From Thermodesulfobacteriota bacterium (GTDB taxonomy: Bacteria > Desulfobacterota > DSM-4660 > Desulfatiglandales > Desulfatiglandaceae), in assembly GCA_028278625.1 (NCBI GenBank), contig JANQDY010000261.1:29876-93875 (forward strand): a stretch of 64,000 bases of DNA, written 5' to 3'. The notes beneath the pieces were generated by a model. The model worked only from the letters and a program-made list of their open reading frames with translations. It was not told where the DNA came from and did no database searches. Shown here in pieces: positions 7,804-15,154 of the stretch (its first letter is position 1; every line of letters begins with the position of its first letter). The translations under genes were made by a program, and so were the position numbers.

Positions 7804-8802
7804 ATGTTTGTGAGTGCATCAGCTTTCGCTTTCAGTTTTGAGAAAAGAAAATCCGCTGACCTGAATCGCCTCGTGATAAAGCTGGACCATTATGTGCGGC
7901 GTTCAGAGTTGTTAAGTATGATCAATCAACTGCATAAACGCCTTGCCGGTACCATTGATGTGCCGAGCATGGTCGAGGCCTTTTCCGTATGGTTAATGCC
8001 GTTTTTTGAGCACGACCTGGTGGCCTACGACAATCCGGGGCGGGGCAGGAGTCATCTTTTCTGCTCCTGCCACGGCCCCGAAAGAAATACGGTGAGAGGT
8101 TTGGCAAGAAAGAACTTTTCCCCGCTGCCCAAAAATAAGCACGACGAATATCAACTGAAGGGCGGGTACACCATCTGCCGGTGGCGATTGGGTTCATCCG
8201 AAAACGGCGGTCTGCTGATTTTGCTGCACAAAAAAGAGAGATTCAGCGTTCCCAGGGCTCGATTGATGGATGAGGCCCTTTCCGTGCTGGGGGAGGCACT
8301 GCAGCGTGCGCTCAATTATGAAGATCTCTTTGACCAGGCCCGGCGCGATGCTTTGACCGGTCTGGCCAACCGCAGGGTCTTTGAAGACCGGATCTATCCT
8401 TTGATGGACAGCGCACGGCGGCATGGTTATCCGCTGACGGTGGCAAGTATGGATCTGGATGGATTCAAAAAGATCAACGATACACTGGGACACGCGGAAG
8501 GCGACGCCGTATTGCAGCGGGTTGCCAAGAGTCTTGAGCAACAGGTCAGAAGCTGCGACCTCCTGGTCCGCATGGGAGGTGATGAATTCCTGCTGGTACT
8601 CCCGGATACCGACATAGAGGCTGCGGGGATGCTGGCCCGGCGGTTGAGGGGTAGTGTGCAGAATCTGAATGTGACGTCCGCGGGGGGTGAAAAACTGGAC
8701 ATCAGTATCGGCCTGGCCCAGTGGAAAAAGGACTGTACCCTGGTGGAATGGCTCGAGCAGGCGGATGCCGCGCTGTACGAGGATAAGGCGTCCGGTCGCT
8801 AA
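7804..8802 (+). CDS. Diguanylate cyclase (GAF-like + GGDEF)
   Basis: The 332-residue protein has an N-terminal sensory region resembling a GAF domain (about residues 40-155) and a C-terminal GGDEF domain that should make c-di-GMP from two GTP. The active site is intact (RMGGDEFLLVLPD), and RSCD five residues before it is a full product-inhibition I-site, so feedback control is expected. DALTGLANRR marks the domain start. The ATG at 7804 is preceded by GGAGAC and lies just after a strong sigma-54 promoter. Expression with the flagellar regulon and the nearby HD-GYP and PilZ proteins point to control of motility. Confidence 0.9.
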   Translation: MFVSASAFAFSFEKRKSADLNRLVIKLDHYVRRSELLSMINQLHKRLAGTIDVPSMVEAFSVWLMPFFEHDLVAYDNPGRGRSHLFCSCHGPERNTVRGLARKNFSPLPKNKHDEYQLKGGYTICRWRLGSSENGGLLILLHKKERFSVPRARLMDEALSVLGEALQRALNYEDLFDQARRDALTGLANRRVFEDRIYPLMDSARRHGYPLTVASMDLDGFKKINDTLGHAEGDAVLQRVAKSLEQQVRSCDLLVRMGGDEFLLVLPDTDIEAAGMLARRLRGSVQNLNVTSAGGEKLDISIGLAQWKKDCTLVEWLEQADAALYEDKASGR

Positions 8803-9343
8803 CCGGGCGTCCTTAAGGAACCGGCTCGCAAGATAGTTCAGCTCAAAAGAAAGCTGGGGATCATGATGAGCAGATCTTGGTTCTAATGGAAGCGATCAAG
8901 CGACTGATGGATCCAAAACCGCCACCCAAAAAAAGACGTATCGCTTTTCGGCTGAATGACATCTGAAAAAGTCGATTTGTCTGAAAATCGTTATCCCGTC
9001 TTCCCAATATAATATTGCTCGAAATGGCCGCTTTATTCAAGCCATCCCTTTTGTAAGGTTTGTTTCCAGCCATAACGCCAACCGAAGACTGATTGGCAAC
9101 TCCTACAAACAAACCGGATTTCTGTCCAAAATCCCCGATGAGCGGCTGGATGCTATTGCGTGGTTCCCGGAGCGCTTTGAGTGTCGGTAGTCTGCCAAGA
9201 TCCCCCACTCTCACCCTTTAAAAATCCAACCACGCAAAAAACCGGCCGGACCAGAAAACGCTAAAGTAATCGGCAGATCCTGCTGATAATATCCATGAGG
9301 GAGTTGGATCAATTCTCAGTTGCATTAAGGGAGGAAACTGGAA
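8803..9343. other. Intergenic region with gene remnants
   Basis: No complete gene is visible. The first part carries the tail of an ORF6N-type gene (8817-8966). After it, the plus strand stays open from 8960 to 9190 (about 76 codons, reading ...NSYKQTGFLSKIPDERLDAI...), without a start codon and ribosome binding site, which may be another decayed coding piece or chance. The minus-strand frame at 8861-9214 overlaps both and shows no domain. Confidence 0.45.
8817..8966 (+). pseudogene. C-terminal remnant of an ORF6N/KilA-N-type protein
   Basis: Reading in frame to the stop at 8964-8966 gives HDEQILVLMEAIKRLM followed by DPKPPPKKRRIAFRLND. This acidic helix, proline stretch and basic KRRIxF tail is typical of the C-terminus of bacterial ORF6N (KilA-N-related) proteins. 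An in-frame TAA at 8814-8816 and lack of a start codon show that the N-terminal part is missing. ORF6N genes are often phage-derived and mobile, so this is probably the scar of an old insertion or deletion. The family call rests on memory of the tail pattern only. Confidence 0.45.
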
Positions 9344-9937
9344 ATGTCCGTGATGGCGCGTATTATATTCATAATCATCTCGATTTGTTTGTCTTTTGCA
9401 GGGTGTCAGCATCTGGAAATCATGTCTTCAAAGCCGCCCGCCATGTCCGATGTTCCCATACCAAGCCCCTATGTGGAGAGCAGACAGCACATAATGCAGG
9501 CGGCTTATCACTGGGAGGTTCTTGCTCGGAATGTGGCCAGCACCATCAGCGCTGAAATTGCCCGAGATTTTCCGGAGTACCAGGAGCCCATCTATGTGGC
9601 GCCGGCAGGAATCACCCCCTTTGACAAAGCGTTCCATGATTTTTTGATCACGAGTTTGGTCAACAGGGGGTTGGTGGTTTCCCACAACCATAAGAACCCT
9701 TTGGTGCTGAGTTTCAATACACAGGTCCTCTCCCATAATCGGGTTTCGGAACCAAACCGCAGGGCAAGGGTTCCAAAAAAAGAAGTGATGGTTACCCTGT
9801 CATTGATGTACCGAGGCGCTTATCTCATGCGGAATTCTTCCATCTATTACATCAATGCGCCGGAATGGTGGCACTACGCCCAGAAGTCTGAAGTGACGTC
9901 CCCTTCTGTGGCGGTATATACCCTGGTTGATAAATAA
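9344..9937 (+). CDS. Lipoprotein of unknown function in the FlgO operon
   Basis: The 197-residue protein has a lipoprotein signal peptide ending in the lipobox LSFAGC (Cys21), so it is likely anchored in a membrane, probably the outer membrane because no Asp follows the Cys. The mature part is a single mixed alpha/beta domain that I cannot assign; its layout recalls small outer-membrane lipoproteins of the LpoB/FlgP kind. The start has GGGAGG nine bases upstream. The gene is eleven bases ahead of the FlgO-like gene. In vibrios FlgO works with the lipoprotein FlgP and with FlgT around the flagellar base, which suggests an analogous partnership here. Confidence 0.75.
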   Translation: MSVMARIIFIIISICLSFAGCQHLEIMSSKPPAMSDVPIPSPYVESRQHIMQAAYHWEVLARNVASTISAEIARDFPEYQEPIYVAPAGITPFDKAFHDFLITSLVNRGLVVSHNHKNPLVLSFNTQVLSHNRVSEPNRRARVPKKEVMVTLSLMYRGAYLMRNSSIYYINAPEWWHYAQKSEVTSPSVAVYTLVDK

Positions 9938-9947
9938 GGAGGTGGAG

Positions 9948-10829
9948 ATGAGCGTTCCATTAATCGTTATGACAAAGAGATGGATTCTTGTTTTCGCATC
10001 CCTGCTCCTCCTGGCTGCGGCACCATCTTTGTCCAGAGCCGCTTCCTATCCTTCTGATATAGACGGCGTCTGTCAGGTTGTCGGAGATATGCTCGAAAGG
10101 AACCGGCTCTTTTATCTTGACAGGACCCTCCCCATATTGTCCACCAGTTTTGTCAATCTGGATGATCTGAAAGAGACTTCCGCCTTTGGCAGGCTCATGG
10201 GAGTAGGGGTGGCATCCCGTTTTTCACAACACGGTTACCGGGTGATCGAACTGCGGCTGGGAAAGGGGAGTGTCATTGTTCAGGAAAAAAACGGTGAGTT
10301 CGTCCTCTCACGGGAGACCGCGCGGCTGGAAGGTTCCCACGATGCCCAGGCCATCGTCGTTGGTACCTATTCACTTGATGAGAACTGGGCCTTCATTTCA
10401 GTGAGGATAGTGGGCATCCGCGACAACAGCGTCATTTCTTCTTATGATTTTTCCATGCGCATGGATGAAACCCTGAAGCGGTTGGCTGGCAAAAAGGGGA
10501 GGTGCCTCATACCTGCCAAAAGAGCGGTGGAGATCACCGACATTGAGGAATCACCGGACGATATGTCAAAACCGAAGCCCGCTCAGCATAATCCCATTTC
10601 AAACGGTTCCATATTATTGAAGCTGTCAAATCCCCTGGCTGCAAAGATCGTGCAGACCCAGTTGCTACGCTTGGGTTACTACGATTGGAAGGTGGACGGC
10701 ATCTGGAAGAGCCGCTCCCGCAAGGCTCTGGCGGCTTTCAAGCGGGAAAACAGTCTTCCCAATGGCAACAAATGGGATATAGAGACACAGATTGCGCTAT
10801 TCAATGCCAAACCCCCGCAAAAGCCGTGA
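9948..10829 (+). CDS. FlgO-domain protein with C-terminal peptidoglycan-binding domain
   Basis: After a signal peptide (about residues 9-31, ending SLSRAA), residues about 45-175 match the FlgO domain: ILSTSFVNLDDLKETSAFGR, then VASRFSQHGYRVIE and AIVVGTYSL. The C-terminal 65 residues look like a PG_binding_1 domain (VQTQLLRLGYYDWKVDGIWK, then a three-helix pattern). FlgO is an outer-membrane-associated flagellar protein; the added wall-binding module suggests this version tethers it to peptidoglycan. The ATG at 9948 is preceded by AAGGAGGTG. A second FlgO protein lies at 18759. Domain calls are firm; the exact site in the motor is inferred. Confidence 0.85.
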   Translation: MSVPLIVMTKRWILVFASLLLLAAAPSLSRAASYPSDIDGVCQVVGDMLERNRLFYLDRTLPILSTSFVNLDDLKETSAFGRLMGVGVASRFSQHGYRVIELRLGKGSVIVQEKNGEFVLSRETARLEGSHDAQAIVVGTYSLDENWAFISVRIVGIRDNSVISSYDFSMRMDETLKRLAGKKGRCLIPAKRAVEITDIEESPDDMSKPKPAQHNPISNGSILLKLSNPLAAKIVQTQLLRLGYYDWKVDGIWKSRSRKALAAFKRENSLPNGNKWDIETQIALFNAKPPQKP

Positions 10830-11006
10830 TGCCGCGCCACAAATCTGCTGAAAACGGATTCCAGCGGGGTTTCCCTTTGACCACATACCATGAGATTCGG
10901 AAAAAAGGCCGATTCTGGTAATGGACACCAAATGAGTTCAAGCCCGGTTCCCCATTGATTTTTTTCACTGACCTCAAGCTAAAGGGTCCGGTCTGAAAGT
11001 GTTGGA

Positions 11007-12614
11007 ATGACCATCTTCTCCGGTTTCAAACTAAACCTCGTACCGAAATATGAATCGGCGTCAATGTCTGCAAAAGGAATCCGTCCGGGAGATTTCCTTG
11101 CGGGCCGTGTGCTGAAAGTCAAAGAGGGTGGAGAGGCGCTCTTTGATCTGAATGGAAAGAAGGTCTGGACCAATGTGGATTTCCCTATCAAAGAAAAGCA
11201 GGTGATCCCTCTCTCAGTGGTGGAAACAGAGCCTCACCTCAAACTCAAACTGCTTGATCAGGCAGAAAAGGTTTTGTCATGGACGCATAAGACGGATCCC
11301 CGTCCATCCTTTCCCGCCGAAAGAGCGATACCCACGCTTCCCACCGAACTAAAGATGGGCATGGATCGGGAAGGGTGGATGCTCAACGGAAAACCGCTGG
11401 CCCCGCCAATTCAAAGGGCCCTGGATCGGGTTCTTTCGCATTTCAAGAATCTCGAAGTGGAAAAAGGTGCTTCCCACCTAAGTGGACAGCTGCGAAAGTA
11501 TATACAAAATTCCGGCCTTTTTTTTGAGAAACGCCTGCATGACAAAATTCATGCCCTTTCAGGATCCCATTTGAAAATCTCGCCACGGCAACTTCAGCAA
11601 CACGCTGACATCAGAAACATCGTCGGAAATGATATAAAACCCTCTCTTCTGATCCTGAAGGGCGTTGAAAAGGAAAGGGCGTTGTCATTTAAAAGAGGAA
11701 AAAGCATCTTTCCCGAACAATTGAGGTCTTTGATCAACCGCATGCTGGAAAACATCCGGTTTCAGCAAAGCGGCTCTTTAAAGACACAGATGGGTCAAAA
11801 GATCGACCCGCAGGTTGTGTATGCGGACCCGCGAAAAGCGGGTGGCAGTGAAGTGACGAGAAAGGAGGCGACCGGGCAGCTGATCCAACAACTCTCTCCG
11901 AGATTGCGTCATCTTCTGCAAACGGGTGGGGACCGTTTGGACGGGAAGACGCACAACGCTCTTTTGAAGTTGCTTGGTGCCTTTGAAACAGCAATTCCAA
12001 GGGAGAATGGTGCAAAACCGGTGATGGATGATTCGACGGTCCGTCACATTCTGAATGGCGACGTTTTAAAACACGTGAAGCGGCTTGAGAGATTCTGCAT
12101 GCATCGGGCACCGACGGTCCAATGGCTGGATACAAAAGTTCTGATGGACATGGGCAAACGCCTGTCTCATTTACGAGCCGAGATTGAACGCGGGCCTTTG
12201 GCCGGGAATTCTCCCAAAGAAGGGGGAAAATCAGAGACAGGCCAGGTCTTTGTTTTGGCGCTTCCTCTTCCGGAGGAATCTGGAACTGGGAAACTCAAAA
12301 TTTATTACGCAAGAAAAGGGAAGGAAGGAAAGAAACAAGGGTTCAGAATGTCCCTCTTTCTTCAAATGCAGAACATTGGCGAAGTCAGGACCGATTTTTT
12401 CCTGCTGAACAAAGAACTGAAAATCACTTTTTATTTGGATGACCATGGTGTCGAAAAGGCAATTCGAGGGAATGCGGATTCGGTCAAAGAATCGCTGGCA
12501 AAACATTTCGGTCGTGTTCTGATGGACGCGGTTGTTTCGGAGCGAAAAGTAAAAGACTTTGATTTGGAGTATCTGCTGACGGATGACAGGCGTTTGATCG
12601 ACTTAAAAGCCTGA
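11007..12614 (+). CDS. FliK-like protein (hook-length-control family, divergent)
   Basis: The 535-residue protein has a small beta-rich N-terminal region (GDFLAGRVLKVKEGGEALFDLNG, written in parts: GDFLAGRVLKVK, GGEALFDLNG), a long helical middle, and a C-terminal 120 residues resembling the FliK/Flg_hook domain, with FFLLNKELKITFYLDDHGV and a final helix. FliK is exported through the flagellar apparatus and switches substrate specificity at FlhB when the hook reaches its length. A clearer FliK sits at 44360 in the hook operon, so this is a paralogue or a protein with another task in export. It lies after the FlgO gene, possibly in the same unit. Confidence 0.6.
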   Translation: MTIFSGFKLNLVPKYESASMSAKGIRPGDFLAGRVLKVKEGGEALFDLNGKKVWTNVDFPIKEKQVIPLSVVETEPHLKLKLLDQAEKVLSWTHKTDPRPSFPAERAIPTLPTELKMGMDREGWMLNGKPLAPPIQRALDRVLSHFKNLEVEKGASHLSGQLRKYIQNSGLFFEKRLHDKIHALSGSHLKISPRQLQQHADIRNIVGNDIKPSLLILKGVEKERALSFKRGKSIFPEQLRSLINRMLENIRFQQSGSLKTQMGQKIDPQVVYADPRKAGGSEVTRKEATGQLIQQLSPRLRHLLQTGGDRLDGKTHNALLKLLGAFETAIPRENGAKPVMDDSTVRHILNGDVLKHVKRLERFCMHRAPTVQWLDTKVLMDMGKRLSHLRAEIERGPLAGNSPKEGGKSETGQVFVLALPLPEESGTGKLKIYYARKGKEGKKQGFRMSLFLQMQNIGEVRTDFFLLNKELKITFYLDDHGVEKAIRGNADSVKESLAKHFGRVLMDAVVSERKVKDFDLEYLLTDDRRLIDLKA

Positions 12615-12809
12615 ATGTTCCGGATCAGCCGGGGGGTCGCCCGTTGCGATCATTAATGGCGTATCGACCCGCATTGCTCCGGCGGGGGCCTTTGAACATC
12701 CTTTGGGAAGCAGGTTTAAAGTGTTGTTATATTGTGTCAGGAATTTGACGGAGACCGGCGGAACTCAACCCTTGAGGGAAGTTTGAAGGGCGTTGGTGGG
12801 CCTGAGCCT

Positions 12810-13541
12810 TCAAGCATTTATCTTAATTCTCTCTTTTAAAATCTTTCTCTGCAGTTCATAAACCAGATTGACCAGGGCCGTCTCTTCCGATTTGGCCATT
12901 TTGGTGAATTCAAATGCGTACTTGTATTTCTTGTTTGAGGAATCAGTCTCCACCCTTCTGAGACACCCTTCCTGAACCTGGATGCGGTTTGATTCTGGGA
13001 CAGAATCGGTTTCCAGCAGCAGATCTTCCAGTTGCTCTCCAACACGCCACGGCGGGTCCGTGTCTACCGGCTCCTCTGCGCTCATAAGTTCCACAAAAAT
13101 GCCTCCGATACTGATATCGATGGCCGTCATCCTGTATTTGCCCGATCCCAAAGTCAAAAAGAGATTCATCTGGAGGGGGAGTTCCAATCTAAAGAACTTC
13201 CGCCGCTGCATTCGTTCGATGATCTCCGGAAGTCTGTACCAAATACCGTCCCTGCCGATCTTCAGGCCGGCTGTTCGAAAGATATACTGAATACTGTCTT
13301 TTCCGTAGAACTCGAACTGGCTTTGCCAGTTCTTGCTGTCTTTGATGGCCGCGGCAAAAGACGGCATGTTCTCGGTTCGAAAGTGCGTCGTATTCCGTTT
13401 ATGACGAATTCCGTTTATATGGGTAATACCATTGTATTTCCCGTTGACAAGCGTTACTTGAACCGGGAGCCGGTTGTCCTTAACCTCCTCCAACAGTTGA
13501 ATTTTAGCCGCATCTTCTTGAATGATTTCGGTGTCTGCCAT
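12810..13541 (-). CDS. ycgR: c-di-GMP effector YcgR-like (flagellar brake, PilZ)
   Basis: The 243-residue protein has an N-terminal YcgR domain (about residues 20-115) and a C-terminal PilZ domain. The c-di-GMP binding motifs are present: RRKFFR for RxxxR and DISIGG for (D/N)xSxxG. YcgR-type proteins bind c-di-GMP and then interact with the flagellar switch or stator to slow rotation. The window also encodes a GGDEF cyclase and an HD-GYP phosphodiesterase, so a complete local c-di-GMP circuit is visible. The gene stands alone on the minus strand between plus-strand genes. No sigma-54 element was found upstream. Confidence 0.85.
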   Translation of the reverse strand: MADTEIIQEDAAKIQLLEEVKDNRLPVQVTLVNGKYNGITHINGIRHKRNTTHFRTENMPSFAAAIKDSKNWQSQFEFYGKDSIQYIFRTAGLKIGRDGIWYRLPEIIERMQRRKFFRLELPLQMNLFLTLGSGKYRMTAIDISIGGIFVELMSAEEPVDTDPPWRVGEQLEDLLLETDSVPESNRIQVQEGCLRRVETDSSNKKYKYAFEFTKMAKSEETALVNLVYELQRKILKERIKINA

Positions 13542-13753
13542 TGAAAGCTGAAATTCCCCTTTCCGTGGACGCCAAAAAAACGATAAAAATGTGCGAAAAA
13601 AACCGAAAATAACCGCAACCAGATATAATTATGGTATATTTTGTCTGTCGTGTCAACGGGAATTGCTTCGATGGTGGTAGTGATTATGGGCCAAAAGGGG
13701 GTGACCTTATTGATGGACTCTCCCGGACAGATGCAGATGTCTGGCGGGAAAAA

Positions 13754-13769
13754 TGGCCCGATATTTGCA
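13754..13769 (+). promoter_or_regulatory. Sigma-54 promoter for the NlpC/P60-like gene
   Basis: TGGCCCGATATTTGCA has GG and GC ten bases apart and a perfect TTGCA box. The start point would be near 13780, about 44 bases before the ATG at 13824. Confidence 0.7.
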
Positions 13770-13823
13770 TGTGTTAGCTCGAGTGCTGAGAAAAGGACCC
13801 TCTAAGTTTTTGGATGAAATACC

Positions 13824-15119
13824 ATGTATTCCGTTTCAACTGAAAAAGCGGCAGAAACAGCCAGATATGGCGTTACGGCAAAACCCAATTTGTACGCTCG
13901 AGCCGATCGGTTCTCGAGGATTCTGGCAAGAACCGTTCAGACCGGGGTGATCCGCGGGGCCGGTACCATTTCAAAGGGAGCGTCACAAGAGAAGGGTACG
14001 AATGTCCATTCGCCTCTGGTGCGGATCGGTACCCTGTCAGACAGGAATCCTTCTGTTTCCAATCTCCTGATCAAACACCCGGTTCATGGAGAGGACTGTT
14101 GGAAGATCATTCATTCTCCGGCGAATCGAAACAAAGCTTTTAAAGAAATCGGGAAAGGCGCTTCAGTCTATTTGAATCCCGCAAATCATGAAATCACCTG
14201 GAAGCGTAAATCAACAACCGATTTGCGGGCCCCGGACAACAGCCACAAAGCGGATGAGAAGAAACCAGAAAAGGAACATCAGGTCTTTCTGGGGAAACTC
14301 TCTGGGAAAAAGCCCACGGTATCCCATCTGCTTGTCCGGCATCCCGCCTATGGAAAAGACTGTTGGCGCATCCTTTCAAATGATCTCAATCGATCAAAGG
14401 AATTCCGAAACATTCCAACGAACACCCCGGTCTACCTGAACAGTGCCACCGGGGAAATCACATGGGGTGAATCAATGTCGGTGGATCAGGACAGGCCACC
14501 CGAAAGACCGCCCAGTCTGAAAGCCAAAGAGGTGCCAACGACGGAGCCGAACGCCTTCTCTCAGAAACTGGCCACCGTGGTGAAACCGTACATTGGGACA
14601 TCTTACCATAAGATCAACTGTTTCGAACTTCTGGTGCATGGATTGGAAGAGATGGGAATTCAATACCGGGGACCTGACGGACTCGGAAGCCGTCTCATCA
14701 AAAGGGCACTTTCCATGGGGTTACCGGAAAACCATTATCTTTCCGGAGAAGGTCTGATCAAGACCTCCGGCGCGTTGGTGTACTCAAAGTCCATTCCTAA
14801 GATCAGTCGCTCCGGCAAAGAGGCCAGAGCCCTGTACAAAGAAATAGAACCGTTGCTCCGGGAGGGACAGATCCTGTCCTTTTCAACCCCGAGCCGAGGC
14901 CACACGGGGATTGTCTCAAGGCAGAAAAACCGTTGGACCTATATCAACTCAGGTAATATGGACAATGTGGTTTCAGGTCGAAAAAGGAAAGGCGTGGGAG
15001 AGGAATCCCTCAAGCCGGAAATAGGCAATTGGTTTCGTCTGGCGGCCGGCAGCGGAGAAACCTTGAGTGTCACAATCGGCATGCTGAACGAAAGGAAACT
15101 CAAGGGGGAAGCAGTATAG
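13824..15119 (+). CDS. NlpC/P60-like putative wall hydrolase with two tandem repeats
   Basis: The 431-residue protein has two copies of a 60-residue domain (about 66-127 and 155-214) sharing N-L-L-I/V-+-HP-x-(H/Y)-G-(E/K)-DCW-(K/R)-I and VYLN-x-A-x-x-EITW. The C-terminal half resembles the papain-like NlpC/P60 fold, with a candidate catalytic Cys266 in HKINCFELLVHGL and His360 in SRGHTGIV. Such enzymes cut peptide stems in peptidoglycan. No signal peptide is seen, which is odd for a wall enzyme and raises export through the flagellar type III route. A sigma-54 promoter precedes the gene. No flgJ is present in the window, so it could provide the rod-stage wall opening. Enzyme class is likely, substrate inferred. 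Confidence 0.65.
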   Translation: MYSVSTEKAAETARYGVTAKPNLYARADRFSRILARTVQTGVIRGAGTISKGASQEKGTNVHSPLVRIGTLSDRNPSVSNLLIKHPVHGEDCWKIIHSPANRNKAFKEIGKGASVYLNPANHEITWKRKSTTDLRAPDNSHKADEKKPEKEHQVFLGKLSGKKPTVSHLLVRHPAYGKDCWRILSNDLNRSKEFRNIPTNTPVYLNSATGEITWGESMSVDQDRPPERPPSLKAKEVPTTEPNAFSQKLATVVKPYIGTSYHKINCFELLVHGLEEMGIQYRGPDGLGSRLIKRALSMGLPENHYLSGEGLIKTSGALVYSKSIPKISRSGKEARALYKEIEPLLREGQILSFSTPSRGHTGIVSRQKNRWTYINSGNMDNVVSGRKRKGVGEESLKPEIGNWFRLAAGSGETLSVTIGMLNERKLKGEAV

Positions 15120-15154
15120 CTATAGCTGCATGCAAAAGCCTGTGAGAATGAACC

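Noticed and set aside
7535..7819. Minus-strand open frame of 94 codons
   Set aside because: It crosses a near-perfect sigma-54 promoter and the GGDEF start on the other strand, has no ribosome binding site and no domain.
8861..9214. Minus-strand open frame of 117 codons
   Set aside because: It lies opposite the ORF6N remnant and shows no family features.
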